The translations under genes and the position numbers were made by a program. A DNA stretch of 64,000 bases from the NCBI GenBank assembly GCA_934293575.1, contig CAKQYU010000001.1:310001-374000 (forward strand), read 5' to 3'. Of this stretch, positions 18,303-28,235 are shown in pieces; position 1 is the stretch's first letter; the number at the start of each line of letters is the position of its first letter. The DNA comes from an uncultured Lachnospiraceae bacterium (GTDB lineage: Bacteria; Bacillota; Clostridia; Lachnospirales; Lachnospiraceae). Below the pieces are notes generated by a model. The model had not been told where the DNA came from. It made no database searches and was given only the letters and a program-made list of their open reading frames with translations.

Positions 18303-19900
18303 TTGAAATCAGAGGGATAAAATTAAGAGTTTCTCATAATGAGAGCCGGTTACAACAGGAAATCTGCAAGCGGTTGCGATTGAAAAAGGTACCGGAATAT
18401 GAAATATTAAAACGTTCCATTGATGCAAGGAAAAAACCGGATGTATTTTATATTTATAATGTTGGTGTCAAACTGGAAAATGAAAAGAACATTATCAAAA
18501 AGATTAACGATAAAAATGTTATGTTAACAGACAGAGCGATATATCGATTGCCTTCTGCCGGAAATGAAAATATGAAACACCATCCGTTAATTATCGGAGC
18601 AGGTCCTTCCGGTTTGTTTTGCGGATTGATTCTGGCTAAAATGGGATATGCACCGGTAATTGTGGAACGCGGAAGTGATGTGGAAGAACGTTCTTTGGAA
18701 GTGGAACGTTTTTTTGAAACCGGTCAGTTGAATACGGAATCCAATATCCAGTTTGGAGAAGGCGGTGCAGGAACTTTTAGTGACGGCAAATTAAATACAC
18801 AGGTAAAGGACAAATACGGACGGATTCATTTTGTACTGGAAACCTTTGTAAAGCATGGTGCGAATCCTGAAATTTTATATGATTACAAACCGCATATCGG
18901 TACAGATGTTTTAAAAGAGGTTATTAAAAATCTTCGAAAAGAGATTGAGTCTTATGGCGGAACATTTTTGTTTCATACAAAGGTAACACAATTTCGGATA
19001 GAAAAGGAAAGGATTACCGGCGTAAAACTTCTGCATAATGAGGTAGAAAGATGGGTAGACAGTAATCCGGTTGTGCTTGCGATAGGACATAGTGCCAGAG
19101 ATACATTTTGGTCACTGTATAAAAGCAACATAAATATGTCTGCAAAGGAATTTGCAATGGGTGTCCGTGTGGAACATAAGGCAGAATGGATTCAGGAAGC
19201 ATCCTACGGAAACGGAGAGGCTGCAAAACAGTTACCGGCAGCACCTTACAAACTGACAGGAAGATCAAAGGATGAACGGGGTGTGTATTCTTTTTGTATG
19301 TGTCCGGGCGGTTATGTCGTAAATGCATCTTCTGAGGAAGGAAGGGTTGCGGTTAACGGTATGAGTTACAGTAAAAGAGACGGTTTCAATTCCAACTCAG
19401 CGATTGTGGTATCTGTTAAACAGTCGGATTTTGAATCGGATCATCCACTGGCTGGAGTGTTTTTACAGCAAAAACTGGAAGAACAGGTATTTTGTGAAGG
19501 TAAGGGAAAAGTTGTTGCACAAAGATACGAAGATTTTTGCAAGAATCAGCCAACAACGGATTTTGGCGAGGTTTCCCCACAGATTAAAGGCGGATATACG
19601 AAAGGAGACTTAAACCGGTGTCTCCCGGAATTTATCACCCGGTCCATAAAAGAGGTTATGCCTGAATTTGGACGGAAAATAGATAAATTTGACCATAAGG
19701 ATACTGTATTATCCGGTGTGGAGAGCCGGACATCCTCTCCTGTACGGATATGGAGAAATGAAGAATTTTTGTCCAATATGGATGGACTGTATCCTTGCGG
19801 AGAAGGCGCCGGTTATGCCGGCGGTATTATGTCGGCTGCAATGGATGGCATGAAGGTTGCGGAAGCAATTATAAAAAAATATCAACCCAAAGAAAAATAG
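18299..19900 (+). CDS. Uncharacterised FAD-dependent dehydrogenase (COG2509-like)
   Basis: A 533-residue flavoprotein. A short N-terminal domain (about residues 1-95; KLRVSHNESRLQQEICKRL) precedes the FAD-binding fold IIGAGPSGLFCGLILAKMG near residue 98, then FGEGGAGTFSDGKL, characteristic of this family, and a C-terminal EGAGYAGGIMSAAMDG that closes the FAD site. Function unknown; such proteins are common in anaerobic Firmicutes next to the HI0933-like gene, as here with an ATGA overlap. No Fe-S cysteine motif is evident. Confidence 0.82.
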   Translation: MIEIRGIKLRVSHNESRLQQEICKRLRLKKVPEYEILKRSIDARKKPDVFYIYNVGVKLENEKNIIKKINDKNVMLTDRAIYRLPSAGNENMKHHPLIIGAGPSGLFCGLILAKMGYAPVIVERGSDVEERSLEVERFFETGQLNTESNIQFGEGGAGTFSDGKLNTQVKDKYGRIHFVLETFVKHGANPEILYDYKPHIGTDVLKEVIKNLRKEIESYGGTFLFHTKVTQFRIEKERITGVKLLHNEVERWVDSNPVVLAIGHSARDTFWSLYKSNINMSAKEFAMGVRVEHKAEWIQEASYGNGEAAKQLPAAPYKLTGRSKDERGVYSFCMCPGGYVVNASSEEGRVAVNGMSYSKRDGFNSNSAIVVSVKQSDFESDHPLAGVFLQQKLEEQVFCEGKGKVVAQRYEDFCKNQPTTDFGEVSPQIKGGYTKGDLNRCLPEFITRSIKEVMPEFGRKIDKFDHKDTVLSGVESRTSSPVRIWRNEEFLSNMDGLYPCGEGAGYAGGIMSAAMDGMKVAEAIIKKYQPKEK

Positions 19901-19912
19901 TAATTTCAAAAA

Positions 19913-19941
19913 TTGCTATAAAAGAAGAGTTCGTGTATAAT
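19913..19941 (+). promoter_or_regulatory. Sigma-A type promoter before the DUF896 gene
   Basis: TTGCTA (19913-19918) and TATAAT (19936-19941) with 17-base spacing, 33 bases ahead of the DUF896 start codon. It would drive the DUF896 gene and 5-formyl-THF cyclo-ligase. No LexA-type palindrome was found here. Confidence 0.65.
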
Positions 19942-19973
19942 AACTGTAGTTTTGTCGTGAAAGAGGAAAAAGA

Positions 19974-20195
19974 ATGGATCAGAAGAAAATTGCCCGAATC
20001 AATGAGTTATATCATAAATCAAAACGTGAGGAACTGACAGAAAAAGAAAAGAAGGAACAATTTAAACTGCGTCAGGAATATTTAGCTGCAATTAAGAAAA
20101 ATATGAGGGCGACACTTGACAATGTAAGTGTGGAGAATCCGGACGGTACAATTACACCATTAAAGCTGGTACGGGAAAGAAATGAAAACAGATAA
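19974..20195 (+). CDS. DUF896 family protein (YnzC-like)
   Basis: A 73-residue helical protein starting MDQKKIARINELYHKSK, with ELTEKEKKEQFKLRQEYL and a C-terminal segment near NVSVENPDGTITPL. This is the DUF896/YnzC pattern: two N-terminal helices and an unstructured tail. In Bacillus subtilis the homologue lies in the SOS-induced yneA operon, whereas here the YneA-like gene is 37 kb away and this gene has its own promoter. Its 3' end overlaps the next gene by 14 bases in another frame. Confidence 0.88.
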   Translation: MDQKKIARINELYHKSKREELTEKEKKEQFKLRQEYLAAIKKNMRATLDNVSVENPDGTITPLKLVRERNENR

Positions 20196-20742
20196 AAATA
20201 TACTTCGAAAAAAAATGAGTGAAAAAAGAAATCAATTATCCGAGCAGGAAGTGGATTTGTTATCCAAACAGATTGCGGATAAAATTGTTTCCTGGAAACC
20301 ATATCAGGATGCGAAACATATCGGTATCTATCAGGCATTTCGAAAGGAAGTGGATTGTAAGTATATTTTGCAACATGCTTTCACGAATGGAAAGCATGTA
20401 TATGTTCCGGTAACGGATCAGGTGAATAAAACCATGGATTTTTATGAAGTGTTTGAGGATACTGAATGGAAATCCGGAGCATATGGGATTATGGAACCGG
20501 TTCTTACGGGTTTGAACAGAAGGCTTGAAGATGATGCGGTGATATTTATGCCGGGACTGTTATTTGACAGGGAGAAACACCGGATTGGTTATGGCGGTGG
20601 ATATTATGACAAATATTTATCCGGGAGGAATCAACACATAAAGGCGGGACTTTGTTACGGTTTTCAGATTATGGACTGTTTGCCGCATGAAACATATGAT
20701 GTTATGCCGGATTATATTATTTCAGAGCAGGAAATCATTTAA
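20182..20742 (+). CDS. 5-formyltetrahydrofolate cyclo-ligase
   Basis: Converts 5-formyl-THF to 5,10-methenyl-THF with ATP, returning this folate to the one-carbon pool. The 186-residue protein begins with the basic helix KNILRKKMSEKRNQL and carries the family signatures PGLLFDREKHRIGYGGGYYDKYL. The start lies within the 3' end of the DUF896 gene. Family membership is clear; the gene is called fau, ygfA or yqgN in other organisms. Confidence 0.9.
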   Translation: MKTDKNILRKKMSEKRNQLSEQEVDLLSKQIADKIVSWKPYQDAKHIGIYQAFRKEVDCKYILQHAFTNGKHVYVPVTDQVNKTMDFYEVFEDTEWKSGAYGIMEPVLTGLNRRLEDDAVIFMPGLLFDREKHRIGYGGGYYDKYLSGRNQHIKAGLCYGFQIMDCLPHETYDVMPDYIISEQEII

Positions 20743-20764
20743 ACAGAAATAAAGAAGGGATCAG

Positions 20765-22042
20765 GTGGATGGAATGGATTTTGAAAAAAGAGAAACAATG
20801 AGTCTGGAAGAAATGGGAAAAAAGGCGAAAGCTGCTTCCAGAAATCTGGCTTTATTATCCCAGATAGAGAAAAAATCCTGTCTGGTAACGGTTGCTGATA
20901 ATTTAGTAACTTATCAGGATAAAATATTAGAAGCGAATCGTATGGATCTGATTTGCGCACAAAAAAACGGCATGTCCGAATCTTTGATGGATCGTCTTCG
21001 TCTGACACCGGAACGGATAGAGGGGATTGCACTTGGAGTAAAACAGGTGGCAGGTTTAGAAGATCCAATCGGAGAAGTGCTATCCATGAAAGAAAGACCG
21101 AACGGTCTTTTAATCGGTAAAAAAAGAGTGCCTTTGGGTGTGGTTGGAATGATTTATGAATCCAGACCGAATGTAACGGTGGATGCATTTGCTCTTTGTT
21201 TTAAGACCAGTAATGCGGTTATTTTACGAGGTGGTTCCGATTCCATACATTCCAATATTGCAATTGTGGATGTGCTTAAGGATTCTTTAAAGGAATGTAA
21301 GATTTCATCCGATGCCGTCTTTTTATTGGAAGATACAAGCCGGGAAACTGCTACAAAGATGATGCGGTTAAATGAATATATTGATGTTTTAATCCCTCGC
21401 GGAGGTGCAGGACTGATACAAAGTGTAGTGAAAAATGCAACCGTACCGGTAATTGAAACCGGAACCGGCAATTGTCATGTTTATGTAGACGCGGATGCAG
21501 ATGTCAATATGGCGGTAAAAATCATTAAAAATGCAAAATTGCAGCGGCTGGGAGTATGTAATGCATGTGAATCTTTGGTTGTACATAAAGATATTGCAGA
21601 AAAACTGATGCCGCCTTTAGTTGCAATGTTAAAGGACAATGCATGTGAAATCCGCGGAGATGAAGTAGCCAAACAATTTGATGAACAGATTGTGAAAGCG
21701 ACGGAAGAAGATTTTGCAACCGAATATCTGGATAAAATCATATCCGTAAAAACAGTGGATTCCATTGAAGAGGCAATTGCACATATTAACCGTTATTCAA
21801 CCGGACATTCGGAAGCAATCATTACCAATCATTATCAAAATGCACAGAAATTCTTGAATGAAATTGATTCTGCGGCGGTTTATGTCAATGCATCTACCAG
21901 ATTTACCGATGGATTTGAATTTGGATTTGGTGCGGAAATAGGAATCAGCACACAAAAGCTTCATGCAAGAGGACCGATGGGACTGGAAGCTTTGACCACA
22001 ACGAAATATATTATATACGGAAACGGACAGATTCGTCCGTAA
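20765..22042 (+). CDS. proA: Gamma-glutamyl phosphate reductase
   Basis: NADPH-dependent reduction of glutamyl-5-phosphate to glutamate-5-semialdehyde in proline synthesis; an aldehyde dehydrogenase superfamily member. Seen: ESRPNVTVDAFALCFK, LRGGSDSIHSN, IETGTGNCHVYVD, the catalytic cysteine in RLGVCNACESLVVH, and FGFGAEIGISTQKLHARGPMG. About 425 residues, the usual length. The start is uncertain: GTG 20765 (AAGAAGGGA upstream) or ATG 20774 (AGGTGG upstream), three codons apart. The partner glutamate 5-kinase gene proB is not adjacent. Confidence 0.94.
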   Translation: MDGMDFEKRETMSLEEMGKKAKAASRNLALLSQIEKKSCLVTVADNLVTYQDKILEANRMDLICAQKNGMSESLMDRLRLTPERIEGIALGVKQVAGLEDPIGEVLSMKERPNGLLIGKKRVPLGVVGMIYESRPNVTVDAFALCFKTSNAVILRGGSDSIHSNIAIVDVLKDSLKECKISSDAVFLLEDTSRETATKMMRLNEYIDVLIPRGGAGLIQSVVKNATVPVIETGTGNCHVYVDADADVNMAVKIIKNAKLQRLGVCNACESLVVHKDIAEKLMPPLVAMLKDNACEIRGDEVAKQFDEQIVKATEEDFATEYLDKIISVKTVDSIEEAIAHINRYSTGHSEAIITNHYQNAQKFLNEIDSAAVYVNASTRFTDGFEFGFGAEIGISTQKLHARGPMGLEALTTTKYIIYGNGQIRP

Positions 22043-22067
22043 AAATAAAATAGAAATGAGAGAAAAT

Positions 22068-22883
22068 ATGGAAACAAAATTTACAGGCAGCAAAGATTAT
22101 GTAGCAAGTGAAGAATTGATGGCAGCGGTTGATATTGCAGTTGCTTTACAAAAACCGTTATTAATCAAGGGAGAACCGGGAACCGGTAAAACGATGTTGG
22201 CTCAGGCGGTCAGCGAGGCGCTTGGAAAAGACTTATATATTTGGAATATCAAGTCAACAACGAAGGCACAGGATGGACTTTATGTATATGATACCATTCA
22301 AAGACTGTATGATTCCCAGTTTGGAGAACAGGGTGTGGATGACATTGCCCACTATATCAAGCTTGGAAAACTGGGCGAGGCGTTTCGCTCGGAAAAGCAG
22401 GTCGTTTTACTGATTGATGAGATTGATAAGGCGGATTTGGAATTTCCAAATGACCTCTTATGGGAATTGGATAAGATGGAATTTTATATTCATGAGACAA
22501 AAGAAACCGTAAAAGCAAAGGAACGTCCGATTGTAATTATTACATCGAATGCCGAAAAAGAATTACCGGATGCATTTCTTAGAAGATGTATTTTCCATTA
22601 CATTTCATTCCCGGAAAAGGAACAGATGAAAGAAATTGTGAATGCTCATTTTGAAAATCTGGAAGAAAATGTATTAAAAAATTGTCTGGATACATTTTAT
22701 TGGATTCGTTCGGTAAAGGATGTCCGTAAGAAACCAAGCACTTCGGAATTGATTGACTGGATACGAGCATTGATTCTTGGTGGAGTTGATACGGATAATT
22801 TGCGTGAAAAGTTACCGTTTTTAGGAGTTTTAATCAAAAAGGACGAAGATCTGGAGGCTGTTAAAAAGGCCGGAATTTATTAA
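22068..22883 (+). CDS. MoxR-type AAA+ ATPase
   Basis: A 271-residue AAA+ ATPase with Walker A GEPGTGKTM near residues 35-43, Walker B LLIDEIDKAD, sensor-1 ITSNAEKELPDAFLRR including the arginine finger, and a helical lid. The MoxR class acts as a chaperone-like ATPase with von Willebrand A partners to insert metal or assemble complexes. The downstream gene, 17 bases away, encodes just such a partner. ATG 22068 is preferred to ATG 22056 on homology (METKFTG...); the ribosome binding site is weak for both. Confidence 0.85.
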   Translation: METKFTGSKDYVASEELMAAVDIAVALQKPLLIKGEPGTGKTMLAQAVSEALGKDLYIWNIKSTTKAQDGLYVYDTIQRLYDSQFGEQGVDDIAHYIKLGKLGEAFRSEKQVVLLIDEIDKADLEFPNDLLWELDKMEFYIHETKETVKAKERPIVIITSNAEKELPDAFLRRCIFHYISFPEKEQMKEIVNAHFENLEENVLKNCLDTFYWIRSVKDVRKKPSTSELIDWIRALILGGVDTDNLREKLPFLGVLIKKDEDLEAVKKAGIY

Positions 22884-22900
22884 ATGATATAGGGAATGAT

Positions 22901-24097
22901 ATGTTTTTAGATTTTTTTTACTTATTAAAAGCAAAAGGGTTTGATATATCCATGACAGAATGGCTTACCTTGATGGAAGCATTGGATAAAGGATTGATTC
23001 CGGCAAATTTTACGGATTTTTATTATATCAGCAGAATGATATTGGTAAAATCGGAATCGGAATTTGATAAATTCGACATGGCTTTTATGGAATATTTTAA
23101 AGATGCACATTATGAAGAAGAATTGCCGGCTGCATTAAAACAATGGCTTGATAAAGGTGATCAGATGACGGTGGATGAACAGAATCAGTTTTACGCATTT
23201 CAGCAGGATAAAGATGCGGCAATGGTAAAGCGGATGTTTCGGGAACGTCTTTCTGAGCAAAAAAGCGAGCATAACGGTGGTAATCAATGGATTGGTACGG
23301 CAGGTGGCTCTTCTTTCGGTCACCACGGACGAAATGTCGGTGGAATCCGTGTTGGTGGAATGTCGGGTATGCAGAGTGCGTTTCAGGTTATGGGAAACCG
23401 AAAATTTGAGGATTTCAGGAATGATAAGGTTTTGAATATCCGTCAGTATCAGGTTGCATTTCGGAGACTGCGTCAATATTCTTCGAGGTTAGATGTTCCA
23501 AAGACGGAGTTGGATATTGATGGAACGGTCAGAAAAACCTGTGACAATGGGGGTTATCTGCAATTGGAATTTGAACGTCCAAGAAAAAATACCGTCAAAT
23601 TACTGTTGTTGTTTGATTGCGGCGGAACGATGATACCGTTTATGGAATTGTGTAATGAATTATTTCAGGCAGTCAATAAGGCAAACCATTTCAAAGATGT
23701 AAAAACCTTTTATTTTCACAACTGTATATATTCAAAGGTTTACAAAACCGCGGAATGTGAAATGGGAGACTGGATTGATTTAGAAGATTTGTTTAAAAAA
23801 TATGATAAAGATTATAAAGTAATCATTGTCGGAGATGCACAGATGGCACCGGAAGAACTGTTTGAGAAAAACGGCAATTACAGAGGACCGAATGATGGTT
23901 TGTCCGGATATGAGTGGTGTGAATTGCTGATTAAAAAATATAAAAAGGTTGTATGGATGAATCCAAGATATCATAAGAGTTTAACGGAAAATCATTGGAT
24001 GGAATCCGAGAATGCATTATCGAAATTATTCCATATGTATACATTATCGGTAGATGGATTAAAAGAAGCGATTACTTATTTACTGAAAACCAAATAA
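22901..24097 (+). CDS. VWA domain-containing CoxE-like protein
   Basis: A 398-residue protein of the CoxE/YehP-like group. The N-terminal helical part (FLDFFYLLKAKGFDISMTEWLTL) is typical, a Gly/His-rich stretch near residues 130-150 lies before the VWA-like domain, and the latter begins around LLLLFDCGGTMIPFMELC. The MIDAS motif DxSxS is altered to DCGGT, so metal binding may be weak or different. Paired with the MoxR ATPase upstream. Which complex the pair matures is unknown; no metalloenzyme gene lies next to it. Confidence 0.8.
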   Translation: MFLDFFYLLKAKGFDISMTEWLTLMEALDKGLIPANFTDFYYISRMILVKSESEFDKFDMAFMEYFKDAHYEEELPAALKQWLDKGDQMTVDEQNQFYAFQQDKDAAMVKRMFRERLSEQKSEHNGGNQWIGTAGGSSFGHHGRNVGGIRVGGMSGMQSAFQVMGNRKFEDFRNDKVLNIRQYQVAFRRLRQYSSRLDVPKTELDIDGTVRKTCDNGGYLQLEFERPRKNTVKLLLLFDCGGTMIPFMELCNELFQAVNKANHFKDVKTFYFHNCIYSKVYKTAECEMGDWIDLEDLFKKYDKDYKVIIVGDAQMAPEELFEKNGNYRGPNDGLSGYEWCELLIKKYKKVVWMNPRYHKSLTENHWMESENALSKLFHMYTLSVDGLKEAITYLLKTK

Positions 24098-24125
24098 AAA
24101 GATACAGAAATGGAGATACACATAG

Positions 24126-25538
24126 ATGTTATCAAATATAAATGAACAGGAAGCAAATAAGCAGAAAGAAATCATGAACCGGTTAAAAGTCCGGTTGGAG
24201 AAGGTTGCAAAGGAAAAAGGAAGACCTTTAACATATTACAGTGTATGTTTTGGCTGTCAGATGAACGCAAAGGACAGCGAGAAACTGGAGGGAATCCTTG
24301 AGGCAATCGGTTATGTAAGAACCGATTCGGAAGATGCGGATTTTCTGATTATGAATACCTGTACAGTTCGTGAAAATGCAAATTTAAGGGTGTACGGAAG
24401 ACTGGGTCAGCTTAAAAAATTCAAAAAGAAGAATCCGGATATGATAATTGCCTTATGTGGATGTATGATGCAGGAAAGTCTTGTGGTAGAGAAAATCAAG
24501 CAAAGTTATCGACATGTGGATATTATTTTCGGAACTCATAATGTATTTAAGCTGGCGGAATTGATTGAAGCAAAATTAGATTCCGACTCCATGGTGATTG
24601 ATATCTGGGAAGGTACATCCGAAATCGTAGAGGATCTGCCGAGCGACCGGAAATATGATTTTAAATGCGGTGTCAATATCATGTTTGGCTGCAATAATTT
24701 CTGCACCTACTGTATTGTACCGTATGTCAGAGGAAGAGAACGTTCCAGAAAGCCGGAGGATATTATAAAAGAGATAAAAGAATTGGTTGCGGATGGTGTT
24801 ACGGAAGTAATGCTTTTGGGGCAGAATGTAAATTCCTACGGTAAGAATTTAGAACATCCAATCAGTTTTGCAAAATTATTGGAGATGGTGGAAGAAATTG
24901 ACGGACTGAAGCGAATCCGTTTCATGACTTCACATCCGAAAGATTTATCGGATGAATTAATTGATGTGATGGCAAAATCCAAAAAAATCTGCAAACATCT
25001 GCATTTACCGATGCAGTCCGGAAGTTCAAAGGTATTAGCGGATATGAATCGGAATTACACAAAGGAAAGTTATCTGAATCTGGTTGACAAAATTCGTGCC
25101 AAAATTCCGGATATATCGTTGACAACGGATATTATTGTCGGATTTCCGACAGAAACGGAGGCGGATTTTGAGGATACGTTGGATGTTGTGAGAAGAGTTC
25201 GTTTTGACTCTGCATTTACATTTATTTATTCAAAACGTAGCGGTACACCGGCAGCTTCCATGGAGTTTGCCGCTTCTGAAACCGAAATAAAGGAGCGCTT
25301 TAACCGTCTGTTAAAAGAGGTACAGGAAATTGCGAAAGAAACCTGTGGTAAGGATCAGGGGAAAAGAATGGAAGTCCTGGTGGAAGGCTTAGATGAACAG
25401 GATGAAAATCTGCTGACCGGAAGATTATCCAATAACATTTTAGTTCATTTTCCGGGAAAAAAGGAATTGATAGGAACTTATCAACAGGTTGAATTATCGG
25501 AATCCAAAGGATTTTATTATTTGGGAAAACTTGTATAA
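24126..25538 (+). CDS. miaB: tRNA-2-methylthio-N6-dimethylallyladenosine synthase
   Basis: Radical SAM methylthiotransferase that adds a methylthio group to i6A37 of tRNAs reading UNN codons. The 470-residue protein has the N-terminal UPF0004 domain with three cluster cysteines (CFGCQMNAKDSE, NTCTVRENA, CGCMMQES), the radical SAM motif CNNFCTYCIVPYVRGRERSR, and a C-terminal TRAM domain. Its substrate is made by MiaA (30296-31252), and mutS/mutL lie between, an arrangement frequent in Clostridia. GGAGA precedes the start. Confidence 0.96.
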   Translation: MLSNINEQEANKQKEIMNRLKVRLEKVAKEKGRPLTYYSVCFGCQMNAKDSEKLEGILEAIGYVRTDSEDADFLIMNTCTVRENANLRVYGRLGQLKKFKKKNPDMIIALCGCMMQESLVVEKIKQSYRHVDIIFGTHNVFKLAELIEAKLDSDSMVIDIWEGTSEIVEDLPSDRKYDFKCGVNIMFGCNNFCTYCIVPYVRGRERSRKPEDIIKEIKELVADGVTEVMLLGQNVNSYGKNLEHPISFAKLLEMVEEIDGLKRIRFMTSHPKDLSDELIDVMAKSKKICKHLHLPMQSGSSKVLADMNRNYTKESYLNLVDKIRAKIPDISLTTDIIVGFPTETEADFEDTLDVVRRVRFDSAFTFIYSKRSGTPAASMEFAASETEIKERFNRLLKEVQEIAKETCGKDQGKRMEVLVEGLDEQDENLLTGRLSNNILVHFPGKKELIGTYQQVELSESKGFYYLGKLV

Positions 25539-25574
25539 GACGGACGGATTGTATATAGAAATGAGGATATATAA

Positions 25575-28211
25575 ATGACACCAATGATGGAAACCTACTG
25601 CAAAACAAAGGAAGAATATAAAGACTGTATTCTTTTTTACCGCCTGGGTGATTTTTATGAAATGTTTTTTGATGATGCAATCATTGCATCCAAAGAACTG
25701 GAAATCACTTTAACGGGTAAAGACTGTGGTATGGAAGAACGCGCACCAATGTGTGGAATTCCTTTTCATGCATACGAAAATTATATGAATCGTCTGGTGG
25801 AAAAGGGATATAAGGTTGCAATATGCGAACAGGTTGAAGACCCGAAGCTGGTTAAGGGAAAAAGTCTTGTAAAACGTGAGGTTGTGCAGATTGTAACTCC
25901 GGGTACCAATATGAGCGCCGGCAGCCTGAATGAAGCAAAAAATAATTATCTGATGTGTATTTATCATGATAAAAGGTTTGGCATTTCATTTGCGGATATT
26001 ACAACAGGTGATTTTTATACAACGGAAGTAGATTCTTTTTCCAAAATACGTGATGAAATTTCCAAATTTTCTCCGGTAGAAATTCTATTGCCTGCAAACT
26101 GGGAGGATACCGATTCCTTTTTTGAGACACTCCATGAGAAAGAAAATATATTGATTTCTTCCATGGAGGAATGGTGTTACGAATATGAGTTATGTGAAAG
26201 ACTGATTCGTGAACAGTTTCATGTAGCAAATATTGAAGGATTCGGATTAAGGGATATGCAGGATGCTGTCCGGGCAATTGGATGTATGCTTTATTATTTG
26301 CGTGATACGCAAAAAGGAGCAGTAGAACATATAAATCACATTTCTACCTATCATGTAGAAGATTATGTAATTTTAGACAGTGCATCAAGACGTAATCTGG
26401 AATTATGCGAAACAATGCGGGATAAGAACAAAAGAGGTTCTTTACTATGGGTATTGGATAAAACCAAAACAGCAATGGGAGCAAGAACACTTCGTTCCAT
26501 GGTGGAACAGCCGTGTATTCGTAAGGATAAAATCGAAAGCCGTCTGGATGTGATTGAAAGCCTGAATCAATCATTAATTACCAGAGATGAATTGCGGGAA
26601 TATCTGAATGCAGTATATGATCTGGAACGCTTGATGACGCGTATCACCTTAAAAACTGCGAATCCAAGAGATTTGATTGCATTTAAAAATTCAATTGGGA
26701 TACTTCCACATGTAAAAACAATATTAAAAGAGTTTGATACCGGTCTGTTAAAGGAATATCGGGAAGAATTGGATGAACTGACGGATTTATATCAGGCAAT
26801 TGAATCGGCAATTGTTGAGGAGCCGCCTATTCAGATGAAGGAAGGCGGAATGATAAAAGACGGTTATCATGAAGATGTGGATACACTTAAAAAAGCAAAA
26901 ACAGAAGGCAAAAACTGGTTGATGGAGCTGGAAACCAGAGAGAAAGAAAAAACAGGAATTGCAAAACTGCGAATCAAATACAATAAGGTATTTGGATATT
27001 ATTTTGAAGTTACCAATTCTTATAAAGACCTTGTTCCGGATTATTTTGTAAGAAAACAGACCCTGACAAACGCAGAACGATATTCGACACCGGAGTTGGA
27101 TGATATCGCCGGAAAGATATTAGGTTCCGAAGACCGGTTATACGGATTGGAATATGATCTTTATGTGGAATTACGGGATATGCTTGGCGGACAGGTAAAG
27201 CGGGTTCAGAAAACAGCCAAAATTATCGCGGAAATTGATGCATTGGCATCGTTGGCGTATGTTGCGGAAAAGAATCATTTTGTCAGACCATCCATTAATG
27301 AGGAAGGCATCATTCAGATTGAAGAAGGCCGCCATCCGGTTGTGGAAAAGGTGTTAAACAACGATTCCTTTATTACGAATGATACCTATCTTGACAATGA
27401 AGATAACAGAGTGTCTATTATTACAGGTCCGAATATGGCGGGTAAATCGACTTATATGCGTCAGGTGGCTTTAATTGTCTTGATGGCGAGTATTGGTTCT
27501 TATGTTCCGGCAAAGTCTGCCAATATTGGTATTGTAGACCGGATTTTTACCAGAGTAGGCGCATCGGATGATTTAGCGTCCGGACAGAGTACATTTATGG
27601 TGGAAATGAGTGAGGTTGCCAATATCTTACGAAATGCGACCTCAAAAAGTCTGTTGATTTTAGATGAAATCGGAAGGGGAACGTCTACTTATGACGGACT
27701 TTCCATTGCATGGGCGGTGGTTGAGTATATCAGTTCGCCGGATTTATTGGGAGCAAAAACATTATTTGCTACGCATTATCATGAATTGACGGAGTTAGAG
27801 GGTAAATTAGACAGTGTAAACAATTACTGTATTTCCGTTAAGGAATCCGGAGATGATATTGTATTTCTCCGTAAGATAATAAGGGGTGGTGCAGATAAAA
27901 GTTATGGTATCCAGGTGGCAAAATTAGCAGGAGTACCGGATGTGGTACTTGCCAGAGCGAAAGAAATCGCTTCCGAACTTTCCAAACATGATATTAATGT
28001 AACCTCCGGAGCGGATATCATGTCAAAAGTATTAGAGGATACCGGAAAAATAAAAAAAGGAAAATCAAAGGATACAACCGGACAGATGTCTTTCTTTGGA
28101 AATGCGGAAGAATCCAGTGTGGTAGCGGATATCAAAGCGTTGGATTTATCCAATATGACACCAATGAAAGCGTTATTATATTTGAATGACTTACAGGAAC
28201 GATTGAGATAA
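25575..28211 (+). CDS. mutS: DNA mismatch repair protein MutS
   Basis: Recognises base mismatches and small loops and, with ATP, recruits MutL. The 878-residue protein is MutS1: the mismatch-sensing F-x-E motif is present in GDFYEMF (Phe27, Glu29), followed by connector, lever and clamp domains and the ABC-type ATPase with Walker A GPNMAGKST near residue 618, ASDDLASGQSTFMVEM and LILDEIGRGTSTYDG. A C-terminal tail with TGQMSFFG resembles the beta-clamp-binding peptide QxxLF in loose form. It is followed after 24 bases by mutL. Confidence 0.97.
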   Translation: MTPMMETYCKTKEEYKDCILFYRLGDFYEMFFDDAIIASKELEITLTGKDCGMEERAPMCGIPFHAYENYMNRLVEKGYKVAICEQVEDPKLVKGKSLVKREVVQIVTPGTNMSAGSLNEAKNNYLMCIYHDKRFGISFADITTGDFYTTEVDSFSKIRDEISKFSPVEILLPANWEDTDSFFETLHEKENILISSMEEWCYEYELCERLIREQFHVANIEGFGLRDMQDAVRAIGCMLYYLRDTQKGAVEHINHISTYHVEDYVILDSASRRNLELCETMRDKNKRGSLLWVLDKTKTAMGARTLRSMVEQPCIRKDKIESRLDVIESLNQSLITRDELREYLNAVYDLERLMTRITLKTANPRDLIAFKNSIGILPHVKTILKEFDTGLLKEYREELDELTDLYQAIESAIVEEPPIQMKEGGMIKDGYHEDVDTLKKAKTEGKNWLMELETREKEKTGIAKLRIKYNKVFGYYFEVTNSYKDLVPDYFVRKQTLTNAERYSTPELDDIAGKILGSEDRLYGLEYDLYVELRDMLGGQVKRVQKTAKIIAEIDALASLAYVAEKNHFVRPSINEEGIIQIEEGRHPVVEKVLNNDSFITNDTYLDNEDNRVSIITGPNMAGKSTYMRQVALIVLMASIGSYVPAKSANIGIVDRIFTRVGASDDLASGQSTFMVEMSEVANILRNATSKSLLILDEIGRGTSTYDGLSIAWAVVEYISSPDLLGAKTLFATHYHELTELEGKLDSVNNYCISVKESGDDIVFLRKIIRGGADKSYGIQVAKLAGVPDVVLARAKEIASELSKHDINVTSGADIMSKVLEDTGKIKKGKSKDTTGQMSFFGNAEESSVVADIKALDLSNMTPMKALLYLNDLQERLR

Positions 28212-28235
28212 AGCAAAACATGAAGGAGCAAATAT

